64,000 bases of DNA, taken from assembly GCA_025517425.1 (NCBI GenBank), contig JAOPJY010000003.1:143367-207366 (forward strand), in the 5' to 3' direction. The DNA is from Halobacteria archaeon AArc-dxtr1 (lineage in GTDB: Archaea; Halobacteriota; Halobacteria; Halobacteriales; Natrialbaceae). A model generated the notes under the pieces. The model was not told where the DNA came from, ran no database searches, and worked only from the letters and a program-made list of their open reading frames with translations. A program made the position numbers and the translations under genes. Shown here piece after piece: positions 34,470 to 43,715 of the stretch; the first letter of the stretch is position 1, and every line of letters starts with the position of its first letter.

Positions 34470-35377
34470 TCTGACTCCCTCCGTTTTTCACGCCAGTTTT
34501 CGACCACGCCGGTGATCCCGTCGGGCATCAGCCTGATGGCGAAGATGGCGACGATCAGCATCATGATTTCACCCATGAACTGCCCCCAGCCGACGGTGAA
34601 GATGGCGTCGACCGTCCCGAGCACGCTGCTCGCGAGCGAGGTGCCGAGGATCACCGACGGGCCGCCAACGACGACCGCGACGAACGCGTCGACCAGGTAT
34701 CCGGTACCGAACTCCGGTCCGAGCGAGCCGCCGAACGCCGGCGCCAGGAGGGCACCGGCCAGTCCGGCCAGTCCGGAGCCGATCGCGAACGTCGTCATGT
34801 ACATGCGGTCGGTGTCGACGCCCATGCTCCGTGCCGTCTCTGGGTCCTGCATGGTCGCACGGGCTCGAACGCCGAAGTTCGTCCGCGTGAACAGCCAGTA
34901 CAGGAAGATGAGCACGATGATCGCCGCGCCAGCGAGCATCGTCCGGTAGGTGCCGGAGGTGTACGGACCGTAGCTGATGCTGCCAAAGGGCGTGCCGATG
35001 CTGTCCAGTGAGCTTCCCCACTGGATGCGAACGAGTTGCATGATCGCGATACTGATCCCGAACGTGAGCACCATCGAATCGAGCAGCCTGTCGTAGACGT
35101 GTCGGATAATCGTCCGCTCGAGGATCAGCCCGAACACCGTCGTCGCGAGAACGCCGACGACCATCGCTGCGGGGAGTGGGAGCCCGGCGTGAAACGAGAG
35201 GGCCGTCCCGTAGGCGCCAATGAGGATGAACTCCCCGTGGGCTAAGTTGATGATCCCCATCATCCCGAAGATGATCGCCAGGCCGACCGTCGCGAGCACG
35301 ATGATACCGAAGCTCCGCGTGAACTCGAACAGCACCCGTAACACTTCGTACTGATCTACTGCCGCAATCGTAATCAT
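34466..35377 (-). CDS. urtB: Urea ABC transporter permease UrtB
   Basis: 303-residue permease of the LivH/UrtB class with about eight helices. Typical features are VGLAIIFGMMGIINLAHGEFILIGAYG near the N-terminus and MQDPETARSMGVDTDRMYMTTFAIGSGLAGLAGALLAP in the coupling loop. Its start lies 3 bp after the urtA stop and its stop overlaps urtC by ATGA, so these genes form one transcript. Confidence 0.9.
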   Translation of the reverse strand: MITIAAVDQYEVLRVLFEFTRSFGIIVLATVGLAIIFGMMGIINLAHGEFILIGAYGTALSFHAGLPLPAAMVVGVLATTVFGLILERTIIRHVYDRLLDSMVLTFGISIAIMQLVRIQWGSSLDSIGTPFGSISYGPYTSGTYRTMLAGAAIIVLIFLYWLFTRTNFGVRARATMQDPETARSMGVDTDRMYMTTFAIGSGLAGLAGALLAPAFGGSLGPEFGTGYLVDAFVAVVVGGPSVILGTSLASSVLGTVDAIFTVGWGQFMGEIMMLIVAIFAIRLMPDGITGVVENWREKRRESE

Positions 35378-35380
35378 CGG

Positions 35381-36643
35381 TTAGATTGCGTCGTAGAACT
35401 CTTCAGGTTCGTACTGCGTTGTCTCTGACTCTTCGGTCAGATCGCAGCCGACCTCGTGGAGGAAGGATGGTTCGATGTACTGTTCTTCGTCGAAGGTGAC
35501 CTCGTGGTCCTCGTCGGCGTGTCCGATCCGCATGTGGTGGGTCATGTGGTGGGTCGCCGGGTCGAGTTCGATCGTTCCCTCGGGGGCGTCGATCTCCATG
35601 CCCGACTCGAGTTCGGCGATGACTTCTTCCTGGTCGAACGTGCCGGCGGCTTCGACGGCCTCCGCCCACAGGTGGACCGAGAAGTAGTTGTTCTGGGCCT
35701 CCTGGTTGAGGTAGTCGGCATCGGGGTACTCCTCGTAGAAGGCGTCGACGAACGTTTGACTCTCCTCGGTCTCGAGTTCCTCCATGTAGTTGACGCCGAC
35801 GTACATGTCCTGCAGCGCGGGCGTGTCGAGGCGAAGATGCTCGTATCCCTGGGCCATCGTCGTCGAGGAAGCCATCGGGAGCATCAGGTCGTTGTCGGCA
35901 CGCTGCTCGTAGAAGTTCCCATGATTGTCTCCGACGAGCATGGAGGCGATGAAGTCGACGTCCTCGCCTTGGATGTTGTTGATCGTCGACGAGAAATCCT
36001 CCTCTTCGAGCGGGATGTACTCCTCTTCGACGACCTCTGCCCCTTCTTCTTCGGCCAGAACCTTGACCCAGTCGCCGGAGATCTGTCCGAAATTGTAGTC
36101 GGCCGCAATCGTGTAAATCCGCGGGCCGTACTCCTCGATCATCCACGGGATGACGGCGCCGAGTTGCTGGCGGGCGGTCGCACCGACCGGGAAGACGGTT
36201 CGGTCACAGACACCGCCTTCGTACTGGGTCGTGTAGAAGTACAGCTGATCCTCCTCGTTGATAATCGGTCGGATCGCCTCGCGAGTTGCGCTCGCGTAGC
36301 CCGCCCAGAGCGCGTCGACTTGCTGATCGTTGATCGCCTCGCGCGTCAGGTCCTGGTAGCGCTCGTCGTCGGATTGGGGATCGGGATCGAAGACTTCGAT
36401 CTCTTCGCCGAGAACGCCGCCGTTCTCGTTGAGTTCGTCGATCGCCAACAACGACGCCTGCCACTTCGAGGTCCCGTTGAGCGCGAAGTTGCCGGATCGA
36501 TCCTCCAGAATTGCGACCGTGTGTGCGTCGGTTCCGCCACCGCCAAGGATCCCACCGTCAGAGACACAGCCGGCGACACCCGCGAGCAAACCAGCTCCGC
36601 CGGTCGCAAGCACCTCACGGCGCCCGTATCCTCGATCCGTCAT
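35381..36643 (-). CDS. urtA: Urea ABC transporter substrate-binding lipoprotein UrtA
   Basis: 420-residue extracellular binding protein. The twin-arginine-type signal (GYGRREVLATGG) and lipobox VAGC anchor it to the membrane. The periplasmic-binding fold is of the AmiC/UrtA kind: VAILEDRSGNFALNGTSKWQASLLAIDELNENGG, LYFYTTQYEGG, and IYTIAADYNFGQISGDW. It heads the urtABCDE operon and lies divergently to the urease operon, which argues for urea or a short amide as ligand. No unusual gaps. Confidence 0.88.
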   Translation of the reverse strand: MTDRGYGRREVLATGGAGLLAGVAGCVSDGGILGGGGTDAHTVAILEDRSGNFALNGTSKWQASLLAIDELNENGGVLGEEIEVFDPDPQSDDERYQDLTREAINDQQVDALWAGYASATREAIRPIINEEDQLYFYTTQYEGGVCDRTVFPVGATARQQLGAVIPWMIEEYGPRIYTIAADYNFGQISGDWVKVLAEEEGAEVVEEEYIPLEEEDFSSTINNIQGEDVDFIASMLVGDNHGNFYEQRADNDLMLPMASSTTMAQGYEHLRLDTPALQDMYVGVNYMEELETEESQTFVDAFYEEYPDADYLNQEAQNNYFSVHLWAEAVEAAGTFDQEEVIAELESGMEIDAPEGTIELDPATHHMTHHMRIGHADEDHEVTFDEEQYIEPSFLHEVGCDLTEESETTQYEPEEFYDAI

Positions 36644-37159
36644 CGCCCCACCTCTTGGGCGACAGCAATCTGCGAGACTATCTTGAAAGACAGAGGCAAT
36701 TCAACAACATCACCAGACATTCGTCCAGTCATCGTTCACTCGATTCGGAAGCAAGAGTATTATAAAAGGCTTCTCCCCAGACTATCCAATTCCGTATACA
36801 GTCTTGAAGTCACCTTAGCCGATACTTCTGCCCTTCCTGACGGTTATATTCTGGCCATATGTCCACTTTATTGAGCCCCACCATGGCACCACACACGATG
36901 TCACGCTCCCGCCGAGGAGTCGGACTTTCGCCCGTTTGTCCAGCGCCACCTCGAACGACCCTAGACGAATAAGAGAATATCCACTTTTCACACCTGAACA
37001 ACAGCGATTGAGTTATTTTGACTGTCAATACGCAATCTGTGGGCAAATATTGGGCCGTCTGCGTAGTATTAGGCTACCCGTGCCCGAGTGGGCACTCGTG
37101 ATCACACAGTCCACAGTGAACGGCACGAAGCGGAATCGTCGGCCAGTCAGACCGAGGGG
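36644..37159. promoter_or_regulatory. 516-bp divergent control region between urt and ure
   Basis: AT-rich interval between urtA and ureB starts. TATTATAAAAGG at about 36758-36770 is a strong TATA-like tract readable on either strand, and the reverse reading (CCTTTTATAATA) could drive urtA with a leader of about 90 nt. A weaker TAGTATTAGG at 37063-37072 could serve ureB. No RNA gene or convincing long open frame is visible. Common control by nitrogen or nickel status would act here. Confidence 0.5.
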
Positions 37160-37579
37160 ATGCCGGTGAGTTCGTTCGTCCCCGGAGAGCTCCGGCCTGC
37201 CGACCAAGCCGTCGAAATCAACGCTGATCGGCCCACGACGACGGTGGCCGTCGAGAACACCGGTGACCGACCGGTCCAGGTCGGCTCACATTTTCACTTC
37301 TTCGAGGTCAATCCCGGACTCCGCTTCGATCGAGAGGCGGCGTACGGCTACCGGCTCGACATTCCCGCCGGAACAGCCGTCAGGTTCGAGCCGGGAATCG
37401 AGCGCGACGTCGATCTGGTCGCCATCGGCGGCGATCGCAACGTCTACGGAATGGGCGGACTCGTCGGCGGTCCACTCGACGACGATGGGATGAAAGCCCG
37501 CGCACTGGAGCGAGCCCGAGAGCGAGGATATATACACGAGGCGGCAGGCGAAGACGAGAACGGGGAGGGCGACGAATGA
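37160..37579 (+). CDS. ureB: Urease subunit beta
   Basis: 139-residue structural subunit. Family core [19 protein letters not shown], [51 protein letters not shown] is complete. The ATG at 37160 abuts GAGGGG (37154-37159), so the GTG at 37166, six bases beyond that ribosome site and giving VSSFVPGEL, is an equally good start. Further upstream in-frame codons add unconserved residues. The stop overlaps ureC by ATGA. The 22-residue acidic tail is haloarchaeal style. Confidence 0.92.
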   Translation: MPVSSFVPGELRPADQAVEINADRPTTTVAVENTGDRPVQVGSHFHFFEVNPGLRFDREAAYGYRLDIPAGTAVRFEPGIERDVDLVAIGGDRNVYGMGGLVGGPLDDDGMKARALERARERGYIHEAAGEDENGEGDE

Positions 37580-39282
37580 GTCGCGACCTCTCGCGGCGCG
37601 AGTACACCGACCTCTTCGGCGCCACCGAGGGTGACCGGGTCCGACTGGGAGATACGAACCTGTTGGCGGAGATCGAGACGGACTACGGAACACCGGGCGA
37701 AGAGGCGGTCTTCGGCGGCGGAAAGACGATGCGCGACGGGATGGGGATGCAGGCCGGAACCACGCAAGCCGAGGGAGCGCTCGACTGGGCGTTTACCAAC
37801 GTCGTGATCATCGACCCCGTCCTCGGCGTCTGTAAGGGCGATATTGGCGTTCGCGACGGAGAGATCGTCGGGGTCGGGAAAGCCGGCAACCCCGACACGA
37901 TGGACGGCGTGGACATGGTCATCGGCCCGAGCACGGATACGGTTCCTGCGGACGGGCTGATCGCCACGGCGGGCGCACTCGACATCCACGTTCACTTCAA
38001 CAGTCCGCAACTGGTCGACCATGCGCTGGCCAGCGGGGTCACCACGATGTTCGGGGGCGGCTTCGGCGGCGGGGCGACGACCTGCACGCCGGGGCCGACG
38101 AACATCCAGCGCTTTCTGCAAGCCGCCGAGGAGTGGCCGGTCAACGTCGGCTTCTACGCGAAAGGCAACAGCAGCAAGCCCGAGGCACTCGTCGAGCAGA
38201 TTGAGGCCGGCGCCTGCGGGATGAAACTCCACGAGGACTGGGGCTCGACGCCCGCGGCGATCGACACCTGTCTCGAGGTGGCAGACGAGGAGGACGTCCA
38301 GGTCTGCATCCACACGGACACGCTAAACGAGTCAGGCTTCGTCGAGCACACCTTCGACGCCATCGACGGCCGGACGATCCACACGTTCCACATCGAAGGC
38401 GCCGGCGGGGGCCACGCGCCGGACGTGCTCGAACTCGTCGGGCACGAACACATGCTTCCCTCCTCGACGAATCCGTCGATGCCCTACACCGACAACACCT
38501 TCGACGAGCACCTGGATATGGTGATGGTTTGTCACCACCTGAATCCGGACGTTCCCGAGGACGTCGCCTTCGCCGAATCCCGTATTCGCGCGGAGACGAT
38601 CGCCGCCGAGGACGTCCTTCACGATACCGGTGCCATCTCGATGATGACCTCCGACTCCCAGGCAATGGGGCGACAGGCCGAGGTGATCTCTCGGACCTGG
38701 CAGACCGCTCACAAGATGAAGGCCCAGCGCGGACCGCTACCCGAAGACGAGGGCACGGGCGCCGACAACGCCCGCATCGCACGCTACGTCGCGAAGTACA
38801 CGATCAATCCAGCGATCGTGGCCGGTATCGACGACCACGTCGGCTCGCTCGAACCCGGAAAACTCGCCGACCTCGTGCTCTGGGATCCCGCCTTCTTCGG
38901 GGTCAAACCCGAGGTCGTGATCAAGGGCGGGTTCCCCGTCCAGTCACAGATGGGCGAGGCCAACGGCTCGCTGATGACCTGCGAGCCGATTCTCTCTCGC
39001 AAGCGCGCCGGTGCGCAGGGGCGGGCGAAACAGGCGCTCTCGGTTACCTTCGTCAGCGAGGCGGCCGCCGAGAACGACGTCGGCGAGGCGTACGACCTGA
39101 AGACGCCGGTCCGCCCGGTCCGCGGAACGAGGTCTGTAACGAAGTCCGAGATGCTGCACAACGATCACTGCCCGGACGACATCGACATCGACGCCCAGAC
39201 GTTCGAAGTCGAAATCGACGGCGAGCACATCACCTGTGATCCGACCGACGAAGTGCCACTCGCACAGCGATACCTCCTCTAA
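37576..39282 (+). CDS. ureC: Urease subunit alpha (catalytic)
   Basis: 568-residue catalytic subunit that hydrolyses urea to ammonia and carbamate with two nickel ions. All landmarks are present: the N-terminal [34 protein letters not shown] (nickel His pair), Lys217 in [12 protein letters not shown] (carbamylated nickel bridge), [14 protein letters not shown], and the flap [22 protein letters not shown] with Cys319. Numbering coincides with bacterial UreC. The start overlaps ureB by ATGA. Adjacent genes encode all accessory proteins, so the enzyme should be active. Confidence 0.97.
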   Translation: MSRDLSRREYTDLFGATEGDRVRLGDTNLLAEIETDYGTPGEEAVFGGGKTMRDGMGMQAGTTQAEGALDWAFTNVVIIDPVLGVCKGDIGVRDGEIVGVGKAGNPDTMDGVDMVIGPSTDTVPADGLIATAGALDIHVHFNSPQLVDHALASGVTTMFGGGFGGGATTCTPGPTNIQRFLQAAEEWPVNVGFYAKGNSSKPEALVEQIEAGACGMKLHEDWGSTPAAIDTCLEVADEEDVQVCIHTDTLNESGFVEHTFDAIDGRTIHTFHIEGAGGGHAPDVLELVGHEHMLPSSTNPSMPYTDNTFDEHLDMVMVCHHLNPDVPEDVAFAESRIRAETIAAEDVLHDTGAISMMTSDSQAMGRQAEVISRTWQTAHKMKAQRGPLPEDEGTGADNARIARYVAKYTINPAIVAGIDDHVGSLEPGKLADLVLWDPAFFGVKPEVVIKGGFPVQSQMGEANGSLMTCEPILSRKRAGAQGRAKQALSVTFVSEAAAENDVGEAYDLKTPVRPVRGTRSVTKSEMLHNDHCPDDIDIDAQTFEVEIDGEHITCDPTDEVPLAQRYLL

Positions 39283-39284
39283 TC

Positions 39285-39374
39285 ATGTCCGAACGACCCG
39301 ATTCACCGAACCACGAACCGCTGGACGCTCCCGCCAAACCGCACGACGCTTCCGCCGAGGTGAGCCGCCGATGA
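39285..39374 (+). CDS. 29-codon frame between ureC and ureA
   Basis: Small in-operon open frame: ATG 39285 follows the ureC stop by two bases, and its TGA (39372-39374) overlaps the first ureA ATG (39371). Translation begins [16 protein letters not shown] and ends VSRR. The exact overlap at both sides suggests it is translated, either as a tiny peptide or as a coupling leader that delivers ribosomes to ureA. No known family. Confidence 0.45.
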   Translation: MSERPDSPNHEPLDAPAKPHDASAEVSRR

Positions 39375-39787
39375 TGCTCTCGCCAAAGGAGATGGAGCGA
39401 CTCACCGTCTTCATGGCGGCCGAACTCGCGCGCCGACGGAGAGACCGCGGCGTGAAGCTAAACCACCCCGAGTCCGTCGCCTACATCTCCGACTGGGTCT
39501 GCGAGGCCGCGCGGGACGGCAAATCAGTCTCCCAAATTCGGGAGGAGGCGACGGGACTGCTCACCCGCGAGGACGTCATGGATGGCGTCCCCGAGATGAT
39601 CGGGATGGTCCAGATCGAACCCGTCTTCCCCGACGGGACGAAGCTCGTGACCGTCCACGACCCCATTCGGGCAGACACCCGTGAACAGCTCGACGAACTG
39701 GACGACGGCCCAGACGCCGAATCCGTAGACAGCGGTTCGGCAGACGCCGCCGCAGCTGCATCCGGAACGCCAACGGAGGGCGAGTAG
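39371..39787 (+). CDS. ureA: Urease subunit gamma
   Basis: 138-residue small structural subunit. Family core [53 protein letters not shown] and [24 protein letters not shown] is complete. The C-terminus carries an extra 35 acidic/alanine-rich residues beyond the bacterial length of about 100. Start can be ATG 39371 or 39374. The gene order beta, alpha, gamma is the one common in haloarchaea. It abuts ureG directly. Confidence 0.94.
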   Translation: MMLSPKEMERLTVFMAAELARRRRDRGVKLNHPESVAYISDWVCEAARDGKSVSQIREEATGLLTREDVMDGVPEMIGMVQIEPVFPDGTKLVTVHDPIRADTREQLDELDDGPDAESVDSGSADAAAAASGTPTEGE

Positions 39788-40408
39788 ATGGGCTACCGAG
39801 ACGTCGCGAAAGTCGGCATCGGCGGCCCCGTCGGCTCCGGGAAGACGGCACTGGTACGCCACCTCGTCCCCGAGTTGGTCGCTCGCGACTACGAGGTCGG
39901 CGTGATCGCAAACGACATCATGACCCAGGAAGACGCCGACGTCTTCCGCGAGTCGTTCGCCGATCTCATCCCCGCGGACCTCGTCTCCGGCGTCGAGACC
40001 GGTGCCTGCCCGCACACGGGCATTCGCGAGGATCCCTCGATGAACCTCGCAGAGATCGACGAGTTTACCGAGCGCCACCCGGAGCTCGATGTCGTCATCG
40101 TCGAGAGCGGTGGGGACAACCTCGCCGCGACGTTCAACCCCGAACTCGCAGACTACTTCCTGTTCGTAATCTCGGTCGCAGAGGGCGAGGATATCCCCAG
40201 AAAGCGCGGCCCCGGAGTCACGCAGGCCGACTTGCTGGTCGTCAACAAGACCGACCTCGCACCCTACGTCGACGCGGACCTCGACGTAATCGAGCGCGAT
40301 ACGGACGCCGTGCGAGGCGAGGATCCGTTCGTCTTCACCGACTGCAAGGCCGGCGAGGGGATCGACGACGTCTTAGAACACGTCGAGCGCGAGGTGCTGT
40401 TCGCGTGA
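39788..40408 (+). CDS. ureG: UreG, urease nickel-insertion GTPase
   Basis: 206-residue SIMIBI GTPase that drives nickel transfer into UreC. P-loop [15 protein letters not shown], metal-binding [17 protein letters not shown] (CPH), [23 protein letters not shown], and the guanine motif [11 protein letters not shown] are present. It follows ureA with no gap and its stop overlaps the ureD start by GTGA. It acts with UreD, UreE and UreF, all encoded downstream. Confidence 0.95.
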   Translation: MGYRDVAKVGIGGPVGSGKTALVRHLVPELVARDYEVGVIANDIMTQEDADVFRESFADLIPADLVSGVETGACPHTGIREDPSMNLAEIDEFTERHPELDVVIVESGGDNLAATFNPELADYFLFVISVAEGEDIPRKRGPGVTQADLLVVNKTDLAPYVDADLDVIERDTDAVRGEDPFVFTDCKAGEGIDDVLEHVEREVLFA

Positions 40409-41388
40409 GCGGAGCCGGCGCGACTCGCCACCCCACTGCCTCACGGACGCCGACCGTTCCGCCGGCGTTCGAGCGCTACGGCGACGAGGAACTCCCGCAG
40501 GCGCCCGCGTTCGGTCCCGGAAAGAACGGGCTGCTCGAGGCGACGTTCTCACGGGTCGCAGACGGCCCCACGCGGCTCGTCCGCGACCGCGTAGAAGTCC
40601 CCTACCATCTCACCGGGACGCTCGAGACCGATCCGGCGCCGGGGCTGACGACGCTGGTCGCCCAGGAACCGACCGGTGGCGTCGCCCAGGGCGACCGCCA
40701 CCGGATGGATCTGGAGGCCCGAGAGGGGGCTCGGGCGCACGTGACGACCCAGAGCGCGACGAAGGTCCACAGCATGCGCGCGAACTACGCCCACCTCGAC
40801 GCCAGGCTATGCGCTCACGAGGGAAGCTACCTGGAGTATCTCCCCGGCCCGACGATCGTCAACGCAGACGCACGTTGCTTGCAGACCGTCTCGGTCGACG
40901 TCGCGAGCGACGCGGTCGTCGTCGTCGCAGACGTGCTCGTTCCCGACGGACTCAGCGACCACGAGCCGTTCACGTTCGACCACTACCATGCCCGCGTCGA
41001 GGCAGAACACGAGGGGCGGCTGATCTGTGCGGACGCGGTCGATCTCCGGCCGGAGGAGCGCGATCCACGCGATCCCGCCAGCGTCGGCGCGTACGGCGTC
41101 GTCGGCTCGCTGTACGTCTTCGCGCCCGGCGATGGAAACACAGGTGGGGAAAACGGGTCTGAGCGCGCCGACACGCTCGTCGGGCGGATTCGCGACCGAT
41201 TCGAGGAAAAGGCAGAGAGCGAACCGACGACCCACGCGGGCGTCTCTGCGCTACCCGCCGACTCGGGCGTCGTGGTGCGAATCCTCGGCCACCAGGCGGC
41301 GGCCGTAAGCCGCGCGGTTCGGGACGCGTGGGACGAGACGCGACGGGAACTACTGGGGGTCGGCGCACCAGCCGACCGGCGATACTGA
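40405..41388 (+). CDS. ureD: UreD, urease accessory scaffold
   Basis: 327-residue UreD/UreH family protein, which recruits apo-urease and channels nickel in the UreD-UreF-UreG complex. Recognisable stretches include [41 protein letters not shown] and [25 protein letters not shown], then [12 protein letters not shown]. It starts with GTG 40405, four bases into the ureG stop region. A glycine-rich insertion near residue 245 ([12 protein letters not shown]) is lineage-specific. It overlaps ureE by one base. Confidence 0.9.
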   Translation: MSGAGATRHPTASRTPTVPPAFERYGDEELPQAPAFGPGKNGLLEATFSRVADGPTRLVRDRVEVPYHLTGTLETDPAPGLTTLVAQEPTGGVAQGDRHRMDLEAREGARAHVTTQSATKVHSMRANYAHLDARLCAHEGSYLEYLPGPTIVNADARCLQTVSVDVASDAVVVVADVLVPDGLSDHEPFTFDHYHARVEAEHEGRLICADAVDLRPEERDPRDPASVGAYGVVGSLYVFAPGDGNTGGENGSERADTLVGRIRDRFEEKAESEPTTHAGVSALPADSGVVVRILGHQAAAVSRAVRDAWDETRRELLGVGAPADRRY

Positions 41389-42101
41389 TGGAGCGCATCG
41401 ACGGCGTTCTCGGAAACGTCCACGCCGACGACGATCTGGCGGCGCTGCGAGACGATCACGCTGCGGCGGGGACCCTCGAACGAGTAATTATCGACGCGGC
41501 CAACCGTCGCCGATCGCGATTTCGGGCGACGACCGACGCCGGAACCGACGTCGGCGTCGTCCTCGACCGGCCTGCGCTGTCGGTCGGCGACGTCCTCCAG
41601 TGTGCGGACGATCGGATGATCGTCGTCGCCTTCGAGCCCCGCGAGGCCCTCGCCATCACGCTTCCGGAGCCGACCGAGACAGCGCTCGATGCGGCGGTCG
41701 AACTCGGCCACCGAATCGGCAACCAGCACTGGGATCTGGCCGTCGAGGACGGGACGGTGTACGTCCCGCTCGCGGCCGACCGCCACATCGTCGAGCGCGT
41801 GGTTTCGGACGTCGTTCCGGGATCGCACGTCACAGAGACCACCGTCGAAGCCGACCTGTTCGTCACGGATCCCGGAGAGTTCACTCCGGACCACGATCAC
41901 GGAGGCAGCTCAGAGGGCGACAGCCACGACCATAGTCCCAGCGAGCACAGCCACGATCACGGCGAGCACGACGAGCACAGCCATAGCCACGGCCACAACG
42001 AGCACAGCCATAGCCACGACTACGACCATACCCACGAGGACGCTGGCCGCGGCCACACTTACCACGACAAGTCCGACGCTGATTCCCACCATGACCACTG
42101 A
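41388..42101 (+). CDS. ureE: UreE, urease nickel metallochaperone with His-rich tail
   Basis: 237-residue UreE. The N-terminal domain (RVIIDAANRRRSRFRATTDAGTDVGVVLDRP) and nickel-binding central domain with LGHRIGNQHWDLAVEDGTVYVPLA are present. The C-terminus from about residue 167 is an extended histidine-rich tail of about 70 residues (DHDHGG..., HSHDHGEHDEHSHSHGH), which can store or buffer nickel. The length is well above the common 150-200. It overlaps ureD by one base and ureF by eleven. Confidence 0.92.
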   Translation: MERIDGVLGNVHADDDLAALRDDHAAAGTLERVIIDAANRRRSRFRATTDAGTDVGVVLDRPALSVGDVLQCADDRMIVVAFEPREALAITLPEPTETALDAAVELGHRIGNQHWDLAVEDGTVYVPLAADRHIVERVVSDVVPGSHVTETTVEADLFVTDPGEFTPDHDHGGSSEGDSHDHSPSEHSHDHGEHDEHSHSHGHNEHSHSHDYDHTHEDAGRGHTYHDKSDADSHHDH

Positions 42102-42855
42102 CTCCGACGCCTTCCTGGCTGCGCTCCGACTCTCGGACTCGTTTCTCCCGGTCGGGGGGTATACGGCTTCCTACGGGTTAGAGCAGTACCTGAACGAAGA
42201 CGAGATCGAAACCGCCGACGATCTCGAGGCGCTCCTCGAAGCGTACCTTCGGCGCATCGTCGGCCCCTGTGAAACCGTCGCAGTCGCGAACGCGCACGCG
42301 GCGAGTGCGGCCGCCGATTTCGAGCGCGTTTGCGCCGTCGACGAGCGTCTCCACGCGGTGACGATGCCCCGCGAGTTCCGCGACAGCTCGACAAAAGCGG
42401 GTCGAAAGCTCGCCGAACTGCTCTTGGAGAACGACCGCGACCGGCATCCGGGCGCTGGGTCGAAGAGCGCCCAGTCGGATACAACGGGTTCAGAAATAGC
42501 CGACGCCGATCGTTTCAGGGGCAAATTCGTCGACGCGATCCGAACGGAGTCGACGCCCGGGAACTACCCAGTCGTCTTCGGCGTCGTGGCCCAGCGCCAG
42601 GGGATTTCGGTGCTCGAGGCCTGTCTCTCGCAGGCGTACTCGTTCGTCACTGGACTGTTAGGCGCCGCCCAGCGCCTCGGTCGGTTCGGCCACACCGAGA
42701 TCCAGGACGTACTGGAGTCCCTTCGGCCCACGATCGCAGCGGTCTGCGAGCAGTACGTCGACGCCGACATCGATGCGATGGCGTCGTTCGCACCGCTGGC
42801 CGAGATCATGGGGATGCGCCACGAGCGCGCAGGGCGGCGGCTGTTTATGAGTTGA
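42091..42855 (+). CDS. ureF: UreF, urease accessory protein
   Basis: 254-residue UreF, a helical gatekeeper of the UreD-UreF-UreG nickel-transfer complex. Landmarks are FLAALRLSDSFLPVGGYTASYGLEQYL at the N-terminus and VVFGVVAQRQGISVLEACLSQAYSFVTGLLGAAQRLGRFGHTEIQ in the middle. An insertion of about 25 polar residues (RDRHPGAGSKSAQSDTTG) separates two helices. ATG 42091 lies inside the ureE His-rich end. It is the last urease gene; TATTTTTTAG follows within about 75 bp. Confidence 0.92.
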   Translation: MTTDSDAFLAALRLSDSFLPVGGYTASYGLEQYLNEDEIETADDLEALLEAYLRRIVGPCETVAVANAHAASAAADFERVCAVDERLHAVTMPREFRDSSTKAGRKLAELLLENDRDRHPGAGSKSAQSDTTGSEIADADRFRGKFVDAIRTESTPGNYPVVFGVVAQRQGISVLEACLSQAYSFVTGLLGAAQRLGRFGHTEIQDVLESLRPTIAAVCEQYVDADIDAMASFAPLAEIMGMRHERAGRRLFMS

Positions 42856-42924
42856 GACCGCCAGTCACTCGACCGGCGAGGAACACGACAGCAACACCCA
42901 CGAACGTGACAGCAGTCGTGGCCG

Positions 42925-42942
42925 TTATTTTTTAGTGAATAA
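42925..42942 (+). terminator. T-rich tract after ureF
   Basis: TTATTTTTTAGTGAATAA contains a run of six T (42928-42933), suited to archaeal U-tract termination of the ureBCAGDEF transcript. The same AT-rich element lies at promoter distance from the small ORF at 42960, so it may serve both roles. Confidence 0.45.
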
Positions 42943-42959
42943 ACGCCCATATTCGAACC

Positions 42960-43052
42960 ATGGTGGACGAGCAGCCCACCGCCGACACGAACGATAGCGA
43001 CGACAGTGGCATCGTCTCGCGAATCAAGCGTGTCTTCGGTCGCGACGGGTAA
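42960..43052 (+). CDS. 30-residue open frame between ureF and nikR
   Basis: ATG 42960-42962 to TAA 43050-43052 encodes an acidic N-terminal half (MVDEQPTADTNDSDDSG) followed by a basic amphipathic end (IVSRIKRVFGRDG). An AT-rich promoter-like element lies about 27 nt upstream and a five-T run follows 18 nt downstream (43071-43075). The pattern fits an independently expressed micro-protein with a membrane- or nucleic-acid-binding helix. No family recognised. Confidence 0.45.
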   Translation: MVDEQPTADTNDSDDSGIVSRIKRVFGRDG

Positions 43053-43086
43053 GCCACCCGTCAGTAGCCATTTTTATCGGCCGTGG

Positions 43087-43117
43087 TTTGCGGTCAGGAG
43101 GGTGTACTGACCGCGAA
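43087..43117. terminator. Inverted repeat between convergent genes
   Basis: TTTGCGGTCA and TGACCGCGAA form a ten-base stem with one G-U pair and an eleven-base loop. It sits between the 30-residue ORF and the convergent nikR. It may aid termination in either direction or protect 3' ends. Confidence 0.45.
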
Positions 43118-43156
43118 TAGAGCGGGCAGTGATGAGAACGGAGTAGACGGCGACTG

Positions 43157-43576
43157 TCAACCCAGCGGGTTAAAATCGTCGACCGGCATCACCGAGTAGT
43201 CGACGGAGAGGACGTCCTTGGTGGCCCGAATCTTCCCGACGAACGTCGAGATGTCCTCGAGTTCCCCCTCTAAGACGAACAGCTCCATGCAGTAGTGATC
43301 GCCGACGTGACTGTGGAAGTTCGAGGCGACCAGGTCCTCGTGTTCGTGGCGAAGGTGCATCATCTGCTCTTCGACTGCCGTCGTCTCGTAGTCGAACAGA
43401 ACGGTCACGATACCCATCAGCTCGCGCTCTTCGAGCCGCGTGTCTTCGAACTCTCCGAGGAGATTCCGGGAAGCCTCGCGAACGACCTCGCTGCGACCGG
43501 TGTAGCCGTGGTCCTCGGCGAACTGATCGAGACGTTCGAGGAGTTCATCCGGCATCGAAACGCTGACGACTGCCAT
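43157..43576 (-). CDS. nikR: NikR, nickel-responsive transcriptional regulator
   Basis: 139-residue ribbon-helix-helix repressor from ATG 43574-43576 ([40 protein letters not shown]). The C-terminal ACT-like domain carries the square-planar nickel ligands of NikR, His77, His88, His90 and Cys96 ([13 protein letters not shown]), the same spacing as in Escherichia coli NikR (76, 87, 89, 95). It lies beside the urease operon, the main nickel consumer here, so nickel control of uptake or urease is likely. No nickel transporter gene is in the window. Confidence 0.93.
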   Translation of the reverse strand: MAVVSVSMPDELLERLDQFAEDHGYTGRSEVVREASRNLLGEFEDTRLEERELMGIVTVLFDYETTAVEEQMMHLRHEHEDLVASNFHSHVGDHYCMELFVLEGELEDISTFVGKIRATKDVLSVDYSVMPVDDFNPLG

Positions 43577-43644
43577 ATAATAATTCAATCCCGTTCGAGT
43601 ATTAAGGCTTATCATCGACTGGGTCCCGCCTCGTCTCCCATCCG

Positions 43645-43659
43645 TGTGTCGACGACACA
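43645..43659. promoter_or_regulatory. Palindrome between nikR and the next gene
   Basis: TGTGTCG-A-CGACACA is an exact inverted repeat with 7-bp arms in the divergent interval upstream of nikR (69 bp from its start) and of the membrane protein gene. It differs from the E. coli NikR site, so NikR binding is only a possibility. Confidence 0.4.
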
Positions 43660-43679
43660 TACTGACTGCTCACCAACAG

Positions 43680-43688
43680 CTATATACC
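43680..43688 (+). promoter_or_regulatory. TATA box of the membrane protein gene at 43716
   Basis: CTATATACC is centred about 32 nt before GTG 43716. It decides that start over the ATG at 43644, which would lie upstream of the promoter. Confidence 0.55.
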
Positions 43689-43715
43689 CATCCCTGCTAT
43701 TCCTCCGAGCAACCG

